A stretch of 64,000 bases of DNA from NCBI GenBank assembly GCA_036244975.1, contig BTTE01000007.1, positions 1 through 64,000 on the forward strand, in the 5' to 3' direction. The translations under genes were made by a program, and so were the position numbers. The notes beneath the pieces were generated by a model. The model was not told the DNA's origin, searched no databases, and worked only from the letters and a program-made list of their open reading frames with translations. Numbering within the stretch: position 1 is the first letter of the stretch; every line of letters starts with the position of its first letter. The DNA comes from Sulfidibacterium sp036244975. Its GTDB lineage: Bacteria; Bacteroidota; Bacteroidia; Bacteroidales; F082. This document shows, piece by piece, positions 7,188 through 15,976 of the stretch.

Positions 7188-8540
7188 ATGGAACTGTCTC
7201 CGCTTACCGCCGTATCCCCCGTTGATGGCCGCTATCACAGCAAAACAAAAGCCCTTTCGGAATATTTTTCCGAATATGCGCTGTTTCGCTACCGCACACG
7301 GGTGGAAATCGAATATTTTATTGCACTTTGCCGGCTGCCGCTGCCGGGGCTGGAAAAAATAAAAACTTCTCATTTTGAAACCCTGAGAAAAATTTACCAT
7401 AACTTCTCCCCTGCCGATGCTCTGTCCATCAAAGAGATAGAAAAAACCACCAACCACGATGTGAAAGCGGTGGAGTATTTTATCAAAGAGAAGATAGATG
7501 CCGCCGGGCTGAGCGAATACAAAGAGTTTGTTCACTTCGGACTTACTTCGCAGGACATCAACAACACGGCCATGCCGCTGGCACTGAAAGAAGCCCACGA
7601 AAAGGTTATTTTTCCGGCACTCGAAGCCATGAAAGAGCACTTGGCCCGGTTGGCTTTTCAGTGGAAAGAAATTCCCATGCTGGCGCGCACCCACGGTCAG
7701 CCGGCTTCGCCCACGCATCTTGGAAAGGAGATTTACGTTTTTGTGGAGCGGCTTGAAAACCAGTTCGACATGCTTCAAAATATTCCCTTTTCCGGAAAAT
7801 TCGGCGGCGCCACAGGCAACATGAACGCCCACCTGGTAACCTATCCGCACATCGACTGGGAAAATTTTGCCAAAGATTTTATGACCAATGACCTCGGACT
7901 ACACCGGCAGAAAACCACCACCCAAATCGAACATTACGATTATCTTGCTGCTTATTTCGACGGGTTGAAACGTATCGACAGCATCCTGATGGATTTGAGC
8001 CGCGACATGTGGATGTACATCTCCATAAATTATTTCAAACAAAAAATCAAAGCCGGCGAAGTAGGTTCTTCCGCCATGCCGCACAAGGTCAATCCCATAG
8101 ATTTTGAAAATGCAGAAGGCAACATCGGGCTGGCCAATGCACTTTTTGAACATCTCGCAGCCAAGTTGCCGGTATCCCGCCTGCAACGCGACCTGACCGA
8201 TTCCACCGTCATTCGTAACATTGGTGTACCTCTGGCACATCTGCTCATTGCGCTGCAGTCGTTAGAAAAAGGGCTGGGAAAGCTGATTCTAAATGAAGAA
8301 ACACTGAAAGCTGACCTGGAAAACAACTGGGCCGTAGTAGCCGAAGCTATTCAAAATATTTTGCGGCGGGAACGCTACCCACAGCCTTACGAAACACTGA
8401 AAGCGCTTACCCGCACCAACGAAAAAATGAATGAAAAAATAATTCATGATTTCATTGACAAACTTGATGTTTCGGAGGCTGTAAAAAAAGAATTAAAAGC
8501 TATCCGACCGGAAAATTATACCGGATTGGAATTGATTTGA
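7188..8540 (+). CDS. purB: Adenylosuccinate lyase
   Basis: 450 residues, the length of E. coli-type PurB. It performs two eliminations of fumarate in purine synthesis: SAICAR to AICAR, and adenylosuccinate to AMP. The sequence shows the N-terminal SPLTAVSPVDGRYHSKT characteristic of this subfamily, the TTNHDVKAVEYF segment, HFGLTSQDINNTA, ARTHGQPASPT and the fumarase/ASL superfamily signature SSAMPHKVNPIDFENAEGN near residue 293, which carries the mobile catalytic serine loop. It is monocistronic here, with its own promoter box upstream and antiporter genes convergent downstream. Very secure. Confidence 0.97.
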   Translation: MELSPLTAVSPVDGRYHSKTKALSEYFSEYALFRYRTRVEIEYFIALCRLPLPGLEKIKTSHFETLRKIYHNFSPADALSIKEIEKTTNHDVKAVEYFIKEKIDAAGLSEYKEFVHFGLTSQDINNTAMPLALKEAHEKVIFPALEAMKEHLARLAFQWKEIPMLARTHGQPASPTHLGKEIYVFVERLENQFDMLQNIPFSGKFGGATGNMNAHLVTYPHIDWENFAKDFMTNDLGLHRQKTTTQIEHYDYLAAYFDGLKRIDSILMDLSRDMWMYISINYFKQKIKAGEVGSSAMPHKVNPIDFENAEGNIGLANALFEHLAAKLPVSRLQRDLTDSTVIRNIGVPLAHLLIALQSLEKGLGKLILNEETLKADLENNWAVVAEAIQNILRRERYPQPYETLKALTRTNEKMNEKIIHDFIDKLDVSEAVKKELKAIRPENYTGLELI

Positions 8541-8674
8541 GTGATTAAAGTTTGAAATACAGTTGGCTCAGACGAAAGATTCCACCCTGTTCATGCGTTC
8601 GCTGAGACCGATGTCTCCTCAGACTGATTCACACGGCATCATCTCTTTGCCTGGATGTCCGGCCTTATGCCGGA

Positions 8675-8744
8675 GAGATTGCTTCACACGCCAAAATCAT
8701 TTTTCAATAAAAAGCCAATCCCGGAACGGCGTGTTCGCAAAGAC
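8675..8744. repeat. Dispersed near-palindromic repeat, copy B
   Basis: Same ends as the copy at 2505-2571: GAGATTGCTTCACACGCC at the left and GGCGTGTTCGCAAAGAC at the right, with a diverged middle that keeps TTTTTCAAT. A further hairpin TCCGGC-CTTAT-GCCGGA lies just before it at 8658-8674. The element occupies the convergent gap between purB and the first nhaD. Confidence 0.6.
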
Positions 8745-8750
8745 GAGTTT

Positions 8751-10193
8751 CTAATGATGGAAAATAAATTCATTTTGCACATAATAGGTAGCAATACCTG
8801 CAATGTATCCGAGAAGAGCCAGCCAGGCTATTTTTTTCATGTACCAGATAAAATCGATTTTCTCAAGAGCCATAGCCACTACGCCGGCAGCAGAGCCGAT
8901 AATCAGAATACTTCCACCGGTTCCTGCAGCAAAGGCCAATAGTTCCCAGAACGCACCATTTTGTACAAAATGCTGTGCGAAAGCCTGGTCGGAAGAAGCA
9001 AGAACCAAAGCATGTGTCATAATGGGATACATACCCATGGCGGCAGCAGTAAGCGGTACATTATCAACAATAGAGGAGAGTAATCCGATAGCGCCGTTAA
9101 TCAGATAGATATTGTGCATGTGTTTGTCAAAATATGCAGCCATTAACTGCAAATGACCTGCTGATTCCAGCGCTGCTACTGCTGAGAGAATTCCGAGATA
9201 AAATAAGATGGTAGGTATATCCACTCTTTTCAAGATGCCCACAACCGTAAATTTACGTCTGTCTTCAGAAGTACCGTTCTTGTGTATAAACTCAGTGGCA
9301 ACCCAAATAACACCCAAACTGAAAAGCATTCCCATATACGGAGGCAGGTCGGTAAGCTCTTTAAAAACCGGAACAAATACCAATCCGCCAATACCGAGAA
9401 TCAACATGAGCATCCGTTCACCCGGTTTGGTACTGAAGCTGTCTGATTTGGCTGCATCCGGTTTTTCAACATGCCCTTTCAGATAGAGAGAAACCACAAT
9501 AAGGGGAATTACCAGACTAACAATACTGGGGAGAAAAACCATTCCCATGATATCCAGGGCTGTAACCTGTCCGCCAATCCACAGCATGATAGTTGTTACA
9601 TCGCCGATAGGTGTAAAAGCACCACCCGCGTTGGCTGCGATAACAATCATACTGGCAAAAAACCAACGCGACTTTTTATCATCAATAAGTTTACGTAGCA
9701 GTGCAATCATCACAATAGTGGTTGTCATATTGTCCAACACACCTGACAAAAAGAAAGTTATGGTAGCGATAGTCCATAACAGTTTAACCTTACTTGTCGT
9801 CTTAATTCTATCCGTAATAACCCTGAAGCCTTCATGCTGGTCCACTGTTTCCACAATGGTCATAGCGCCAAGAAGAAAAAACAATATTTCTGACAAATTA
9901 CCCAAATGAGAAATTACTTCATGGTCAGTAATAAAATATTTCATTTGGGCAATCAGACTTACGCCTTCATACTTCTGCTTAAAAGTAGCCAAGTCCGAGC
10001 TTTTCAGAAAATGTTCCCACGCAGGGCTGAACCCCAGGTTAAGAATATCGGGCAGGCCAAAGATATAAACAACCCAAATGACTACGCCGAGCAAAAGGGC
10101 AGAAGCTGCTTTATCAACCTTAATAGGCCCTTCCATGGCAATGGCGAGGTAGCCCAAAACAAACACGATAAGCATCAATATAAATGTTGTCAT
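8751..10193 (-). CDS. nhaD: NhaD-type Na+/H+ antiporter (copy 1)
   Basis: 480 residues with about 12-13 hydrophobic membrane segments spread over the whole length. It has the NhaD hallmarks FLLGAMTIVETVDQHEGF, FFLSGVLDNMTTTIV, AANAGGAFTPIGDVTT and, near the C-terminus, SIVDNVPLTAAAMGMYP and AAGTGGSILIIGSAAG. NhaD exchanges external protons for internal Na+ or Li+, mainly in marine and haloalkaliphilic bacteria. A promoter box CAAAAATA (TATTTTTG on the minus strand) lies at 10228-10235. It is a close paralogue of the next gene upstream; the two are separated by 179 bp and each has its own promoter box, so they may be controlled separately. Confidence 0.93.
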   Translation of the reverse strand: MTTFILMLIVFVLGYLAIAMEGPIKVDKAASALLLGVVIWVVYIFGLPDILNLGFSPAWEHFLKSSDLATFKQKYEGVSLIAQMKYFITDHEVISHLGNLSEILFFLLGAMTIVETVDQHEGFRVITDRIKTTSKVKLLWTIATITFFLSGVLDNMTTTIVMIALLRKLIDDKKSRWFFASMIVIAANAGGAFTPIGDVTTIMLWIGGQVTALDIMGMVFLPSIVSLVIPLIVVSLYLKGHVEKPDAAKSDSFSTKPGERMLMLILGIGGLVFVPVFKELTDLPPYMGMLFSLGVIWVATEFIHKNGTSEDRRKFTVVGILKRVDIPTILFYLGILSAVAALESAGHLQLMAAYFDKHMHNIYLINGAIGLLSSIVDNVPLTAAAMGMYPIMTHALVLASSDQAFAQHFVQNGAFWELLAFAAGTGGSILIIGSAAGVVAMALEKIDFIWYMKKIAWLALLGYIAGIATYYVQNEFIFHH

Positions 10194-10372
10194 CCTTCTT
10201 TTATTTTTATTTGCTAAAAATTTTCGGCAAAAATATTTAAATCCTAATACTTAATAAATCAATAAACCATAAATTCCGGTATTTATAATTGGTACAGATA
10301 AGCACCTCCGATAAAAGCATCTTAATTATCAGAAAGATATCTCACAGCCAAACAGGTAGGGGATAATAATTA

Positions 10373-11818
10373 TCACATATGGAAAAGAACCAATTCCTGC
10401 AGCCAGTAAATCAGAATGCCGCCAAAGTATCCAATCAACGCTAACCAGCTGATTTTCTTCATATACCATATAAAATCGATTTTTTCCAATCCCATAGCAG
10501 CAACGCCGGCAGCAGAACCGATGATCAAAATACTTCCACCTGTTCCTGCAGCATAAGCCAACAGTTCCCAGAACGCACCATCCTGAACAAAATGATGCAG
10601 ATAGGCAGACTCGGCAGAAGCAGTTACCATAGCGTGTGTCAGGACAGGATACATGCCCATGGCTCCTGCCGTAAGTGGTACGTTATCGACAATGGAAGAG
10701 AGCAAACCAATAGCAGCATTGATACCATAAATATTATGAACGTTTTTATCAAGCCAGTGGCTGGCCAGCGCCAGATGACCGGCAGACTGAAGCGCAGCCA
10801 CAGCCGTTAAAATGCCGAGGAAGAAGAAAATGGTTGGAATATCTACTTTTCTTAGTACGCCCATAACGGATAATTTCCGGCGGTCCTCATCCGTTTTACT
10901 TTGATGAATTAACTCCGTGGTAACCCAAATTACACTTAAGCCAAACAACATTCCCATGTAAGGAGGCAAATGAGTAATTGTTTTAAATACCGGGACAAAT
11001 ATTAGTGCGCCTACCCCCATAATGAGCATAAGTTTACGATCGAATGGTGTGGTAAATGCAGCTGTTTCACTGGCATCAATTTTTGGTCTTTCCACTGTTC
11101 CTTTCAAATAAATGGAGACAATAAGTAAGGGGAAAAGCATATTGAAGACACTGGGGACAAATACCTTTGTGATAATATTGGCAGCGGTAACCTGCCCTCC
11201 AATCCAGAGCATAATGGTTGTTACGTCACCAATGGGCGAAAACGCACCCCCCGCATTGGCAGCAATAATCACCATACTGGCAAAGAACCATCGGGTTTTC
11301 TTATCGTCAACCAATTTGTTTAATAAAGTAACAATTACAATGGTCGTTGTAAGATTGTCCAAAATGGCTGACATAAAAAAGGTAAGGATGCTAAGAATCC
11401 ATAAAAGCTTAACCTTACTGGTAGTCGTAATTTTATCTGTAATAAGCTTGAACCCCTGATGTTGATCCACAGTCTCCACGATGGTCATAGCGCCGAGCAG
11501 GAAGAAAAGAATTTCACTGATTTCTCCAAGATGCTCAACAACTTGTTTATCAATAACAAAATATCTCATCTGCTCAAGAAGTGTGGCATTAGGATGGGTT
11601 TTTGTGAAAGCTGCCATCAGGGAACTCTCGCTGAAATTTTTCCAGGCATCACTAAAACCAAGGGAAAGGACATTGGAAATGTCCAACAAATAAACGGCCC
11701 AAACGAGTACGCCCAGCATCAGGGCAGAGGCTGCTTTATCAATTTTTATCGAATGTTCCAAAGCAATGGCGGTATATCCAAGAATAAAAACCACCACCAT
11801 CAGAGTAAAACCAAACAT
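10373..11818 (-). CDS. nhaD: NhaD-type Na+/H+ antiporter (copy 2)
   Basis: 481 residues, co-linear with the neighbouring paralogue and sharing its signature segments almost word for word (FLLGAMTIVETVDQHQGF, FSPIGDVTTIMLWIGGQVT, SSIVDNVPLTAGAMGMYP, FIWYMKKISWLALIGY). The most divergent part is the stretch at residues 45-85 (SNVLSLGFSDAWKNFSES...), a probable extracytoplasmic loop. The promoter box CAAATGTA (TACATTTG on the minus strand) at 11862-11869 is a perfect TAnnTTTG. A tandem duplication with retained function is the simplest reading. Whether the two differ in pH or ion preference cannot be told from sequence. Confidence 0.93.
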   Translation of the reverse strand: MFGFTLMVVVFILGYTAIALEHSIKIDKAASALMLGVLVWAVYLLDISNVLSLGFSDAWKNFSESSLMAAFTKTHPNATLLEQMRYFVIDKQVVEHLGEISEILFFLLGAMTIVETVDQHQGFKLITDKITTTSKVKLLWILSILTFFMSAILDNLTTTIVIVTLLNKLVDDKKTRWFFASMVIIAANAGGAFSPIGDVTTIMLWIGGQVTAANIITKVFVPSVFNMLFPLLIVSIYLKGTVERPKIDASETAAFTTPFDRKLMLIMGVGALIFVPVFKTITHLPPYMGMLFGLSVIWVTTELIHQSKTDEDRRKLSVMGVLRKVDIPTIFFFLGILTAVAALQSAGHLALASHWLDKNVHNIYGINAAIGLLSSIVDNVPLTAGAMGMYPVLTHAMVTASAESAYLHHFVQDGAFWELLAYAAGTGGSILIIGSAAGVAAMGLEKIDFIWYMKKISWLALIGYFGGILIYWLQELVLFHM

Positions 11819-11963
11819 ATCGTTTGCGTTTGTTAATAATACGTTAGATAATAATTAGCGGCAAATGTAAGGAAAGAATTCAATCCGGTTCCTATCTTAA
11901 AAAACTTAATCATTACCCGTAAGGAAAATTTATATAATGTCTAAATAGCCTCTCTTAATTCTT

Positions 11964-12126
11964 GAAGCTGTTTAAAGTTAAATGGGATTTTCGAGAGGAA
12001 TATATTGGCTTTAGTGGCGAAGCTCGGTTTTTATTTCATAGCCATAGCTATAAAATAAAAAATAGCTGAAGTCCAATGAAGTCAAGATGTTTCTCGTAGA
12101 TTCTCAATTTAACTTTAAACAACTTC
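11964..12126. mobile_element. 163-bp palindromic element, MITE-like
   Basis: The outer arms at 11964-11983 and 12107-12126 (GAAG-C/T-TGTTTAAAGTTAAAT) match at 19 of 20 positions. The centre, 12028-12042 against 12047-12061, matches at 14 of 15 around a CATA loop. The stretch between the arms also pairs in part (CGAGA, CTT, TGG), so the whole element can fold as one long hairpin. It holds no ORF. It fills most of the 444-bp gap between the antiporters and exbB. No clear target-site duplication was seen. Confidence 0.6.
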
Positions 12127-12262
12127 CTTTACAAAAGATATAATAATTTCCTGCTTTTTTAGTTTAACTAACAGTCCTGTGTTTAAAAGAAAATAAACGC
12201 CTAAAAGTATAACAACGGTTCAGTTAGTATTTTTACATTTTAACCTTTTTAAGGAATAAATT

Positions 12263-12964
12263 ATGATAACAGCCATTATTCTTCAGCTACACGAAACTGC
12301 CCGGATATTGGGAACTGAAGCGGGCAAGGGGGAAATCAGCATGCCTGTCATCCAACTGTTAGAAAAGGGAGGATGGATTATGGCCATTCTCGGACTACTT
12401 TCGGTAATTGCAGTTTATATTTTCATCGAAAGATACCTCGTCATCAGCAGATCCTCACGCGAAGACAAGAATTTTATGAATAACATCAGGGAATTTATTC
12501 TGAGTGGCAAATTAGATTTGGCCAAAGCATTGTGCCAGACAAACAACTCGCCTATTGGCAGAATGATTGAAAAAGGATTGCTCAGGCTGGGGAAACCACT
12601 CAACGATATCAATGCGGCCATTGAAAATGTGGGGAAGTTAGAAGTTTCGCAATTGGAGAAAAATGTGGCCGGACTGGCAACCATTGCCGGCGCCGCACCT
12701 ATGCTGGGGTTTCTCGGAACTGTCATTGGCATGATACGCGCCTTTTATGATATGTCCATGGCCGGAAATAATATCAACATCGGGTTGCTCTCGCAAGGCA
12801 TCTATCAGGCCATGATTACCACCGTGGGCGGATTGATTGTCGGCATCATGGCTTACATCTTTTATAATATTCTCGTGGCAAGAATACAACAAATGGTTAA
12901 TATCTTGGAAATCAGAACTTCGGAGTTTATGGATTTACTCCATGAACCGGCTAAGAAAAGATAA
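12263..12964 (+). CDS. exbB: ExbB/TolQ-family proton channel subunit
   Basis: 233 residues. There is a first membrane helix near 38-58 (WIMAILGLLSVIAVYIFIE), a cytoplasmic stretch, and two C-terminal helices in the MotA/TolQ/ExbB domain (AGAAPMLGFLGTVIGMIRAF and TTVGGLIVGIMAYIFYNIL). With ExbD it forms the inner-membrane motor that couples proton flow to TonB, which energises outer-membrane transport. The next two genes are ExbD and a TonB-like protein on the same strand with short gaps (59 and 11 bp), so this is a complete exbB-exbD-tonB operon. TolQ-TolR-TolA is the alternative reading; the C-terminal partner does not decide it fully. Confidence 0.88.
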   Translation: MITAIILQLHETARILGTEAGKGEISMPVIQLLEKGGWIMAILGLLSVIAVYIFIERYLVISRSSREDKNFMNNIREFILSGKLDLAKALCQTNNSPIGRMIEKGLLRLGKPLNDINAAIENVGKLEVSQLEKNVAGLATIAGAAPMLGFLGTVIGMIRAFYDMSMAGNNINIGLLSQGIYQAMITTVGGLIVGIMAYIFYNILVARIQQMVNILEIRTSEFMDLLHEPAKKR

Positions 12965-13023
12965 CCTGCGAAACCGGATAATCAAATTGCGGATGACTTA
13001 AATTCATTAAACAGCTCAGAAAA

Positions 13024-13437
13024 ATGGCTATAGAAACACGAAATAAAATTGACGCCCATTTCAACATGGCTTCCATGTCGGACCTGGTGTTCCTGCTTCT
13101 CATATTTTTTATGCTCACCTCTACCCTTGTGGCCCCCAACGCCATAAAATTGTTATTACCAGGCAGCAACAGCAAAACTATGGCCAAACAAAGCCTGACG
13201 GTCTATATTAATAAGTCACGTAACTTTTTTCTCGGAGACAAACCGGTACAACCTTCTCAGCTTGAACAACAGATTTACAGCAAAATAAGATATAATGCAC
13301 AAGCAACCATTGTCTTACGGGCCGATAAATCTGTTCCTATACAAGATGTTGTAACGGTAATTGATGCGATAAACCAAATCAATGCCGAACACAAAACCAA
13401 ACATAAAATTATTTTGGCGACCAGTCCTAAAAGGTAA
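13024..13437 (+). CDS. exbD: ExbD/TolR-family protein
   Basis: 137 residues: a short cytoplasmic N-terminus, one membrane helix (about 18-38, DLVFLLLIFFMLTSTLV) carrying the family's essential aspartate at its start (residue 20 in MSDLVF), and a periplasmic domain of about 95 residues (VPIQDVVTVIDAINQI). The aspartate is the proton-relay residue of the ExbB/ExbD motor. It lies between exbB and the tonB-like gene. Confidence 0.9.
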   Translation: MAIETRNKIDAHFNMASMSDLVFLLLIFFMLTSTLVAPNAIKLLLPGSNSKTMAKQSLTVYINKSRNFFLGDKPVQPSQLEQQIYSKIRYNAQATIVLRADKSVPIQDVVTVIDAINQINAEHKTKHKIILATSPKR

Positions 13438-13448
13438 AATACTAAACA

Positions 13449-14336
13449 ATGAAGATGGACAAAAACAAGTGGAAAGCCCTCATAGGAACCATCATTTTTC
13501 ATGGTCTGCTTTTGCTTGCTCTGGCGTTTCTTGCTTTGCAAACACCACTCCCACTCCCGGGCGAACAAGGCGTGGAAGTTAGTTTGGGGACTACCGGTGC
13601 CGGCCTGGGAAACCAAGCTATGCGGACGCAACAAAAAACCATGAAACCGAAGTCATTGCCCAAGCCTGTTTCTCATCCGAAACCTCCCACACCAAAACCT
13701 CAACCCAAACCCGCTGTAACCCATCAAAAAAATCTGACACAAAATACGGAAGAAGCGCCATCACTGGAAAAGAAGAAAACACGGGCGAAAAAGAAAACTG
13801 TTGAGCCAAAGAAAACAAAACCGGAGAAGAAGATTATAAAGGAGCCTGTGGCGAAAAAAGAGGTAGATTCATCCCGTGTTGTTAAAAAGACACCACCACA
13901 GGAAAAACCCCGGCCGGTGGTCAACCAGCGGGCATTGTTTAAACTGGCGCCGGGAAGCCAAAACCAAAGTCAGGGTATAAGAAGCGGCACCGGTGACCAG
14001 GGTAAACCACATGGTTTCAAGGAAAGCAATGTTTACAACGGACGAGGAGGTAAAGGACAAGGTATTTCGTTCAGCCTCGGCGACCGCGGAGCGAAATTTC
14101 TGGACAAACCCTCCGCTTCTTTTACCGAGCAAGGGACTGTGGTGGTAAGAATCGAGGTTAACCCGCAAGGTAAAGTTACCAATGCCCGTGTTTTTGCCAA
14201 AGGGACAACTGTGGTGAGTGAAAATCTGCGGCAACTTGCCGTACGGGCTGCCAAAAACTCTCTTTTCAGTACCGACCCGGCAGCACCCGGCATACAAATC
14301 GGAACCATCACCTATCATTTTATTCTGAAAAGATAA
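13449..14336 (+). CDS. TonB-like energy transducer
   Basis: 295 residues. A membrane anchor (about 12-33, ALIGTIIFHGLLLLALAFLAL) is followed by a periplasmic spacer very rich in Pro and Lys (about 60-150, KPPTPKPQPKPAV and later KKKTRAKKKTVEPKK) and a C-terminal TonB/TolA-like domain (about 215-295) with GTVVVRIEVNPQGKVTNARV. The layout matches TonB: anchor, extended Pro-Lys rod, receptor-contact domain. It is the third gene of the operon with exbB and exbD. An alternative start is the second methionine (13455). TolA is a less likely alternative. Confidence 0.85.
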   Translation: MKMDKNKWKALIGTIIFHGLLLLALAFLALQTPLPLPGEQGVEVSLGTTGAGLGNQAMRTQQKTMKPKSLPKPVSHPKPPTPKPQPKPAVTHQKNLTQNTEEAPSLEKKKTRAKKKTVEPKKTKPEKKIIKEPVAKKEVDSSRVVKKTPPQEKPRPVVNQRALFKLAPGSQNQSQGIRSGTGDQGKPHGFKESNVYNGRGGKGQGISFSLGDRGAKFLDKPSASFTEQGTVVVRIEVNPQGKVTNARVFAKGTTVVSENLRQLAVRAAKNSLFSTDPAAPGIQIGTITYHFILKR

Positions 14337-14403
14337 GACGAATGACCTGAATTCGGGATAACAGGTTTTATATTTTCACCGTAGCTATTGGAAATAAAAT
14401 TCC

Positions 14404-14418
14404 TACTTTTGCCGTATG
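14404..14418 (+). promoter_or_regulatory. folC promoter box directly abutting the start codon
   Basis: TACTTTTG (14404-14411) is a perfect TAnnTTTG box. Only CCGT separates it from the folC ATG at 14416, so transcription would begin at or beside the start codon, giving a leaderless mRNA. trmD and the cysE leader show the same 4-nt spacing. Confidence 0.55.
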
Positions 14419-15708
14419 AACTACGACGAAACTATCCAATGGCTTTTCAACCGGTTACCCATGTACCAGCGTGTGGGACAGACCGCTTACAAAGCCGACC
14501 TCTCCAACACAAAAGTCCTGCTGGCACAGCTCGGTCAGCCACAGGAAAATTTCAAAGCCATCCACGTGGCCGGAACCAATGGCAAAGGTAGCGTAGCACA
14601 TATTATTGCTTCCGTTTTGCAGCAGGCCGGTTACAAAACCGGACTGTACACTTCACCACATCTGCGCGACTTTCGTGAACGTATCAGGGTAAACGGCGAA
14701 ATGATTCCCAGAGAAAAGGTAACTGAATTTGTTGGGAATTATCACAACGATTTTGAGAAGATTGAACCCTCCTTTTTTGAAATGACCGTGGGGATGGCTT
14801 ATCAATATTTCGCTGAAGAAAAGGTGGATTTTGCGGTACTGGAAACAGGCATGGGCGGACGATTAGATTCTACAAATATTTCAAATCCTGTGCTTTCCAT
14901 CATTACCCACATCGACTACGACCATACACAGTTTCTCGGCGATACACTGGAAAAAATTGCCGCCGAAAAAGCAGGGATTATCAAAAATGGAATTCCGGTT
15001 ATTATCGGAAGGAGACAAAAAGAAACCACACCGGTATTTGAAAAAGCCGTTAGAGACAAGAACACGCATCTTATTTTCGCAGAAGACCATTTTGAGCTTC
15101 GAAAAATACAGACCGGTAATCCGTCAGAGAAACATTATGATGTTTGGCTTGAAAACGAGCTTTATCTCGATAATATCAATAGCCCGCTTTTGGGCAATTA
15201 TCAGATGGAAAATATAGCTACAGCTTTACAGAGTATTGCTGAGTTGAAGCAGTCGGGAAAGATTAGGGTGGAAAAAGAAACTATCCGCGAGGGATTGGAA
15301 AATACCGTTGCGAACACCCATCTGCTCGGCCGGTGGCAAATCATCAACAAAAATCCGCTGACCATTGTCGATACCGGTCACAACCGCGATGGGCTCATGG
15401 CTATCCGTAAGCAGCTGTCAGAAACCGACTACGAGCATTTGCATTTTGTCCTTGGCATGGTCGCCGACAAAGACTACGAAGAAGTACTGACTTTACTACC
15501 CACAAATGCGACCTATTATTTTTGCAAAGCTGATACCCCCCGCGGGCTGGATGCTGAAATACTGAAAGAAAAAGCGTTTAAAGCCGGGCTCAACGGCATC
15601 AGCTATCCCTCGGTAATGCATGCCTACAACTCGGCAGTAAACAATGCCGGTCCGCACGATCTGGTTTTTGTGGGTGGCAGCACTTTTGTGGTGGCGGAAG
15701 TGATATAA
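14416..15708 (+). CDS. folC: Bifunctional folylpolyglutamate synthase / dihydrofolate synthase
   Basis: 430 residues, normal length. It adds glutamate to dihydropteroate and to reduced folates, using ATP. The N-terminus MNYDETIQWLFNRLPMYQR is typical, which fixes the start. The Mur-ligase P-loop is VAGTNGKGSVAHI (about 52-64), followed by TSPHLRDFRERIRVNG and the FEMTVGMAYQYF region. LETGMGGRLDSTN and HIDYDHTQFLGDTLEKIAAEKAGI carry metal- and ATP-contact residues. The C-terminal domain includes VDTGHNRDG. It is a single gene with its own box just upstream. Confidence 0.95.
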   Translation: MNYDETIQWLFNRLPMYQRVGQTAYKADLSNTKVLLAQLGQPQENFKAIHVAGTNGKGSVAHIIASVLQQAGYKTGLYTSPHLRDFRERIRVNGEMIPREKVTEFVGNYHNDFEKIEPSFFEMTVGMAYQYFAEEKVDFAVLETGMGGRLDSTNISNPVLSIITHIDYDHTQFLGDTLEKIAAEKAGIIKNGIPVIIGRRQKETTPVFEKAVRDKNTHLIFAEDHFELRKIQTGNPSEKHYDVWLENELYLDNINSPLLGNYQMENIATALQSIAELKQSGKIRVEKETIREGLENTVANTHLLGRWQIINKNPLTIVDTGHNRDGLMAIRKQLSETDYEHLHFVLGMVADKDYEEVLTLLPTNATYYFCKADTPRGLDAEILKEKAFKAGLNGISYPSVMHAYNSAVNNAGPHDLVFVGGSTFVVAEVI

Positions 15709-15976
15709 ATTAAAATTAAAATTTAACGGTTTCACAAGGCACAAATCAGTTGCGTGTGAGGCCGGGATGTACGCCGGGACGGCGTGGAATTCTTTATAAT
15801 CCATGACATTTCCATAAAATAAGTCTCTCACGCCCCTGCTGACACACAGGCCAACGCAGGGCTCAGAGATACTGTGTTAAAATCCAAATTTATTCCCTAT
15901 GATTTTATCAAGGTTTTCCCTACGATTTTTTACCTTTGCAAACGTTTTAGAAAGTAATGAATAAAACCATAAACAG
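15709..15976 (+). promoter_or_regulatory. Intergenic gap with hairpins and the ALDH promoter box
   Basis: The gap holds ACGCCG-GGA-CGGCGT (about 15771-15785), CCCTGC...GCAGGG (about 15834-15861) and a perfect TACCTTTG box at 15931-15938, 38 bp before the aldehyde dehydrogenase start. The first 180 bp resemble decayed intergenic repeat sequence (GCGTGTGAGGCC, CTCTCACGCC), but no copy elsewhere in the window matches well. Confidence 0.5.
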
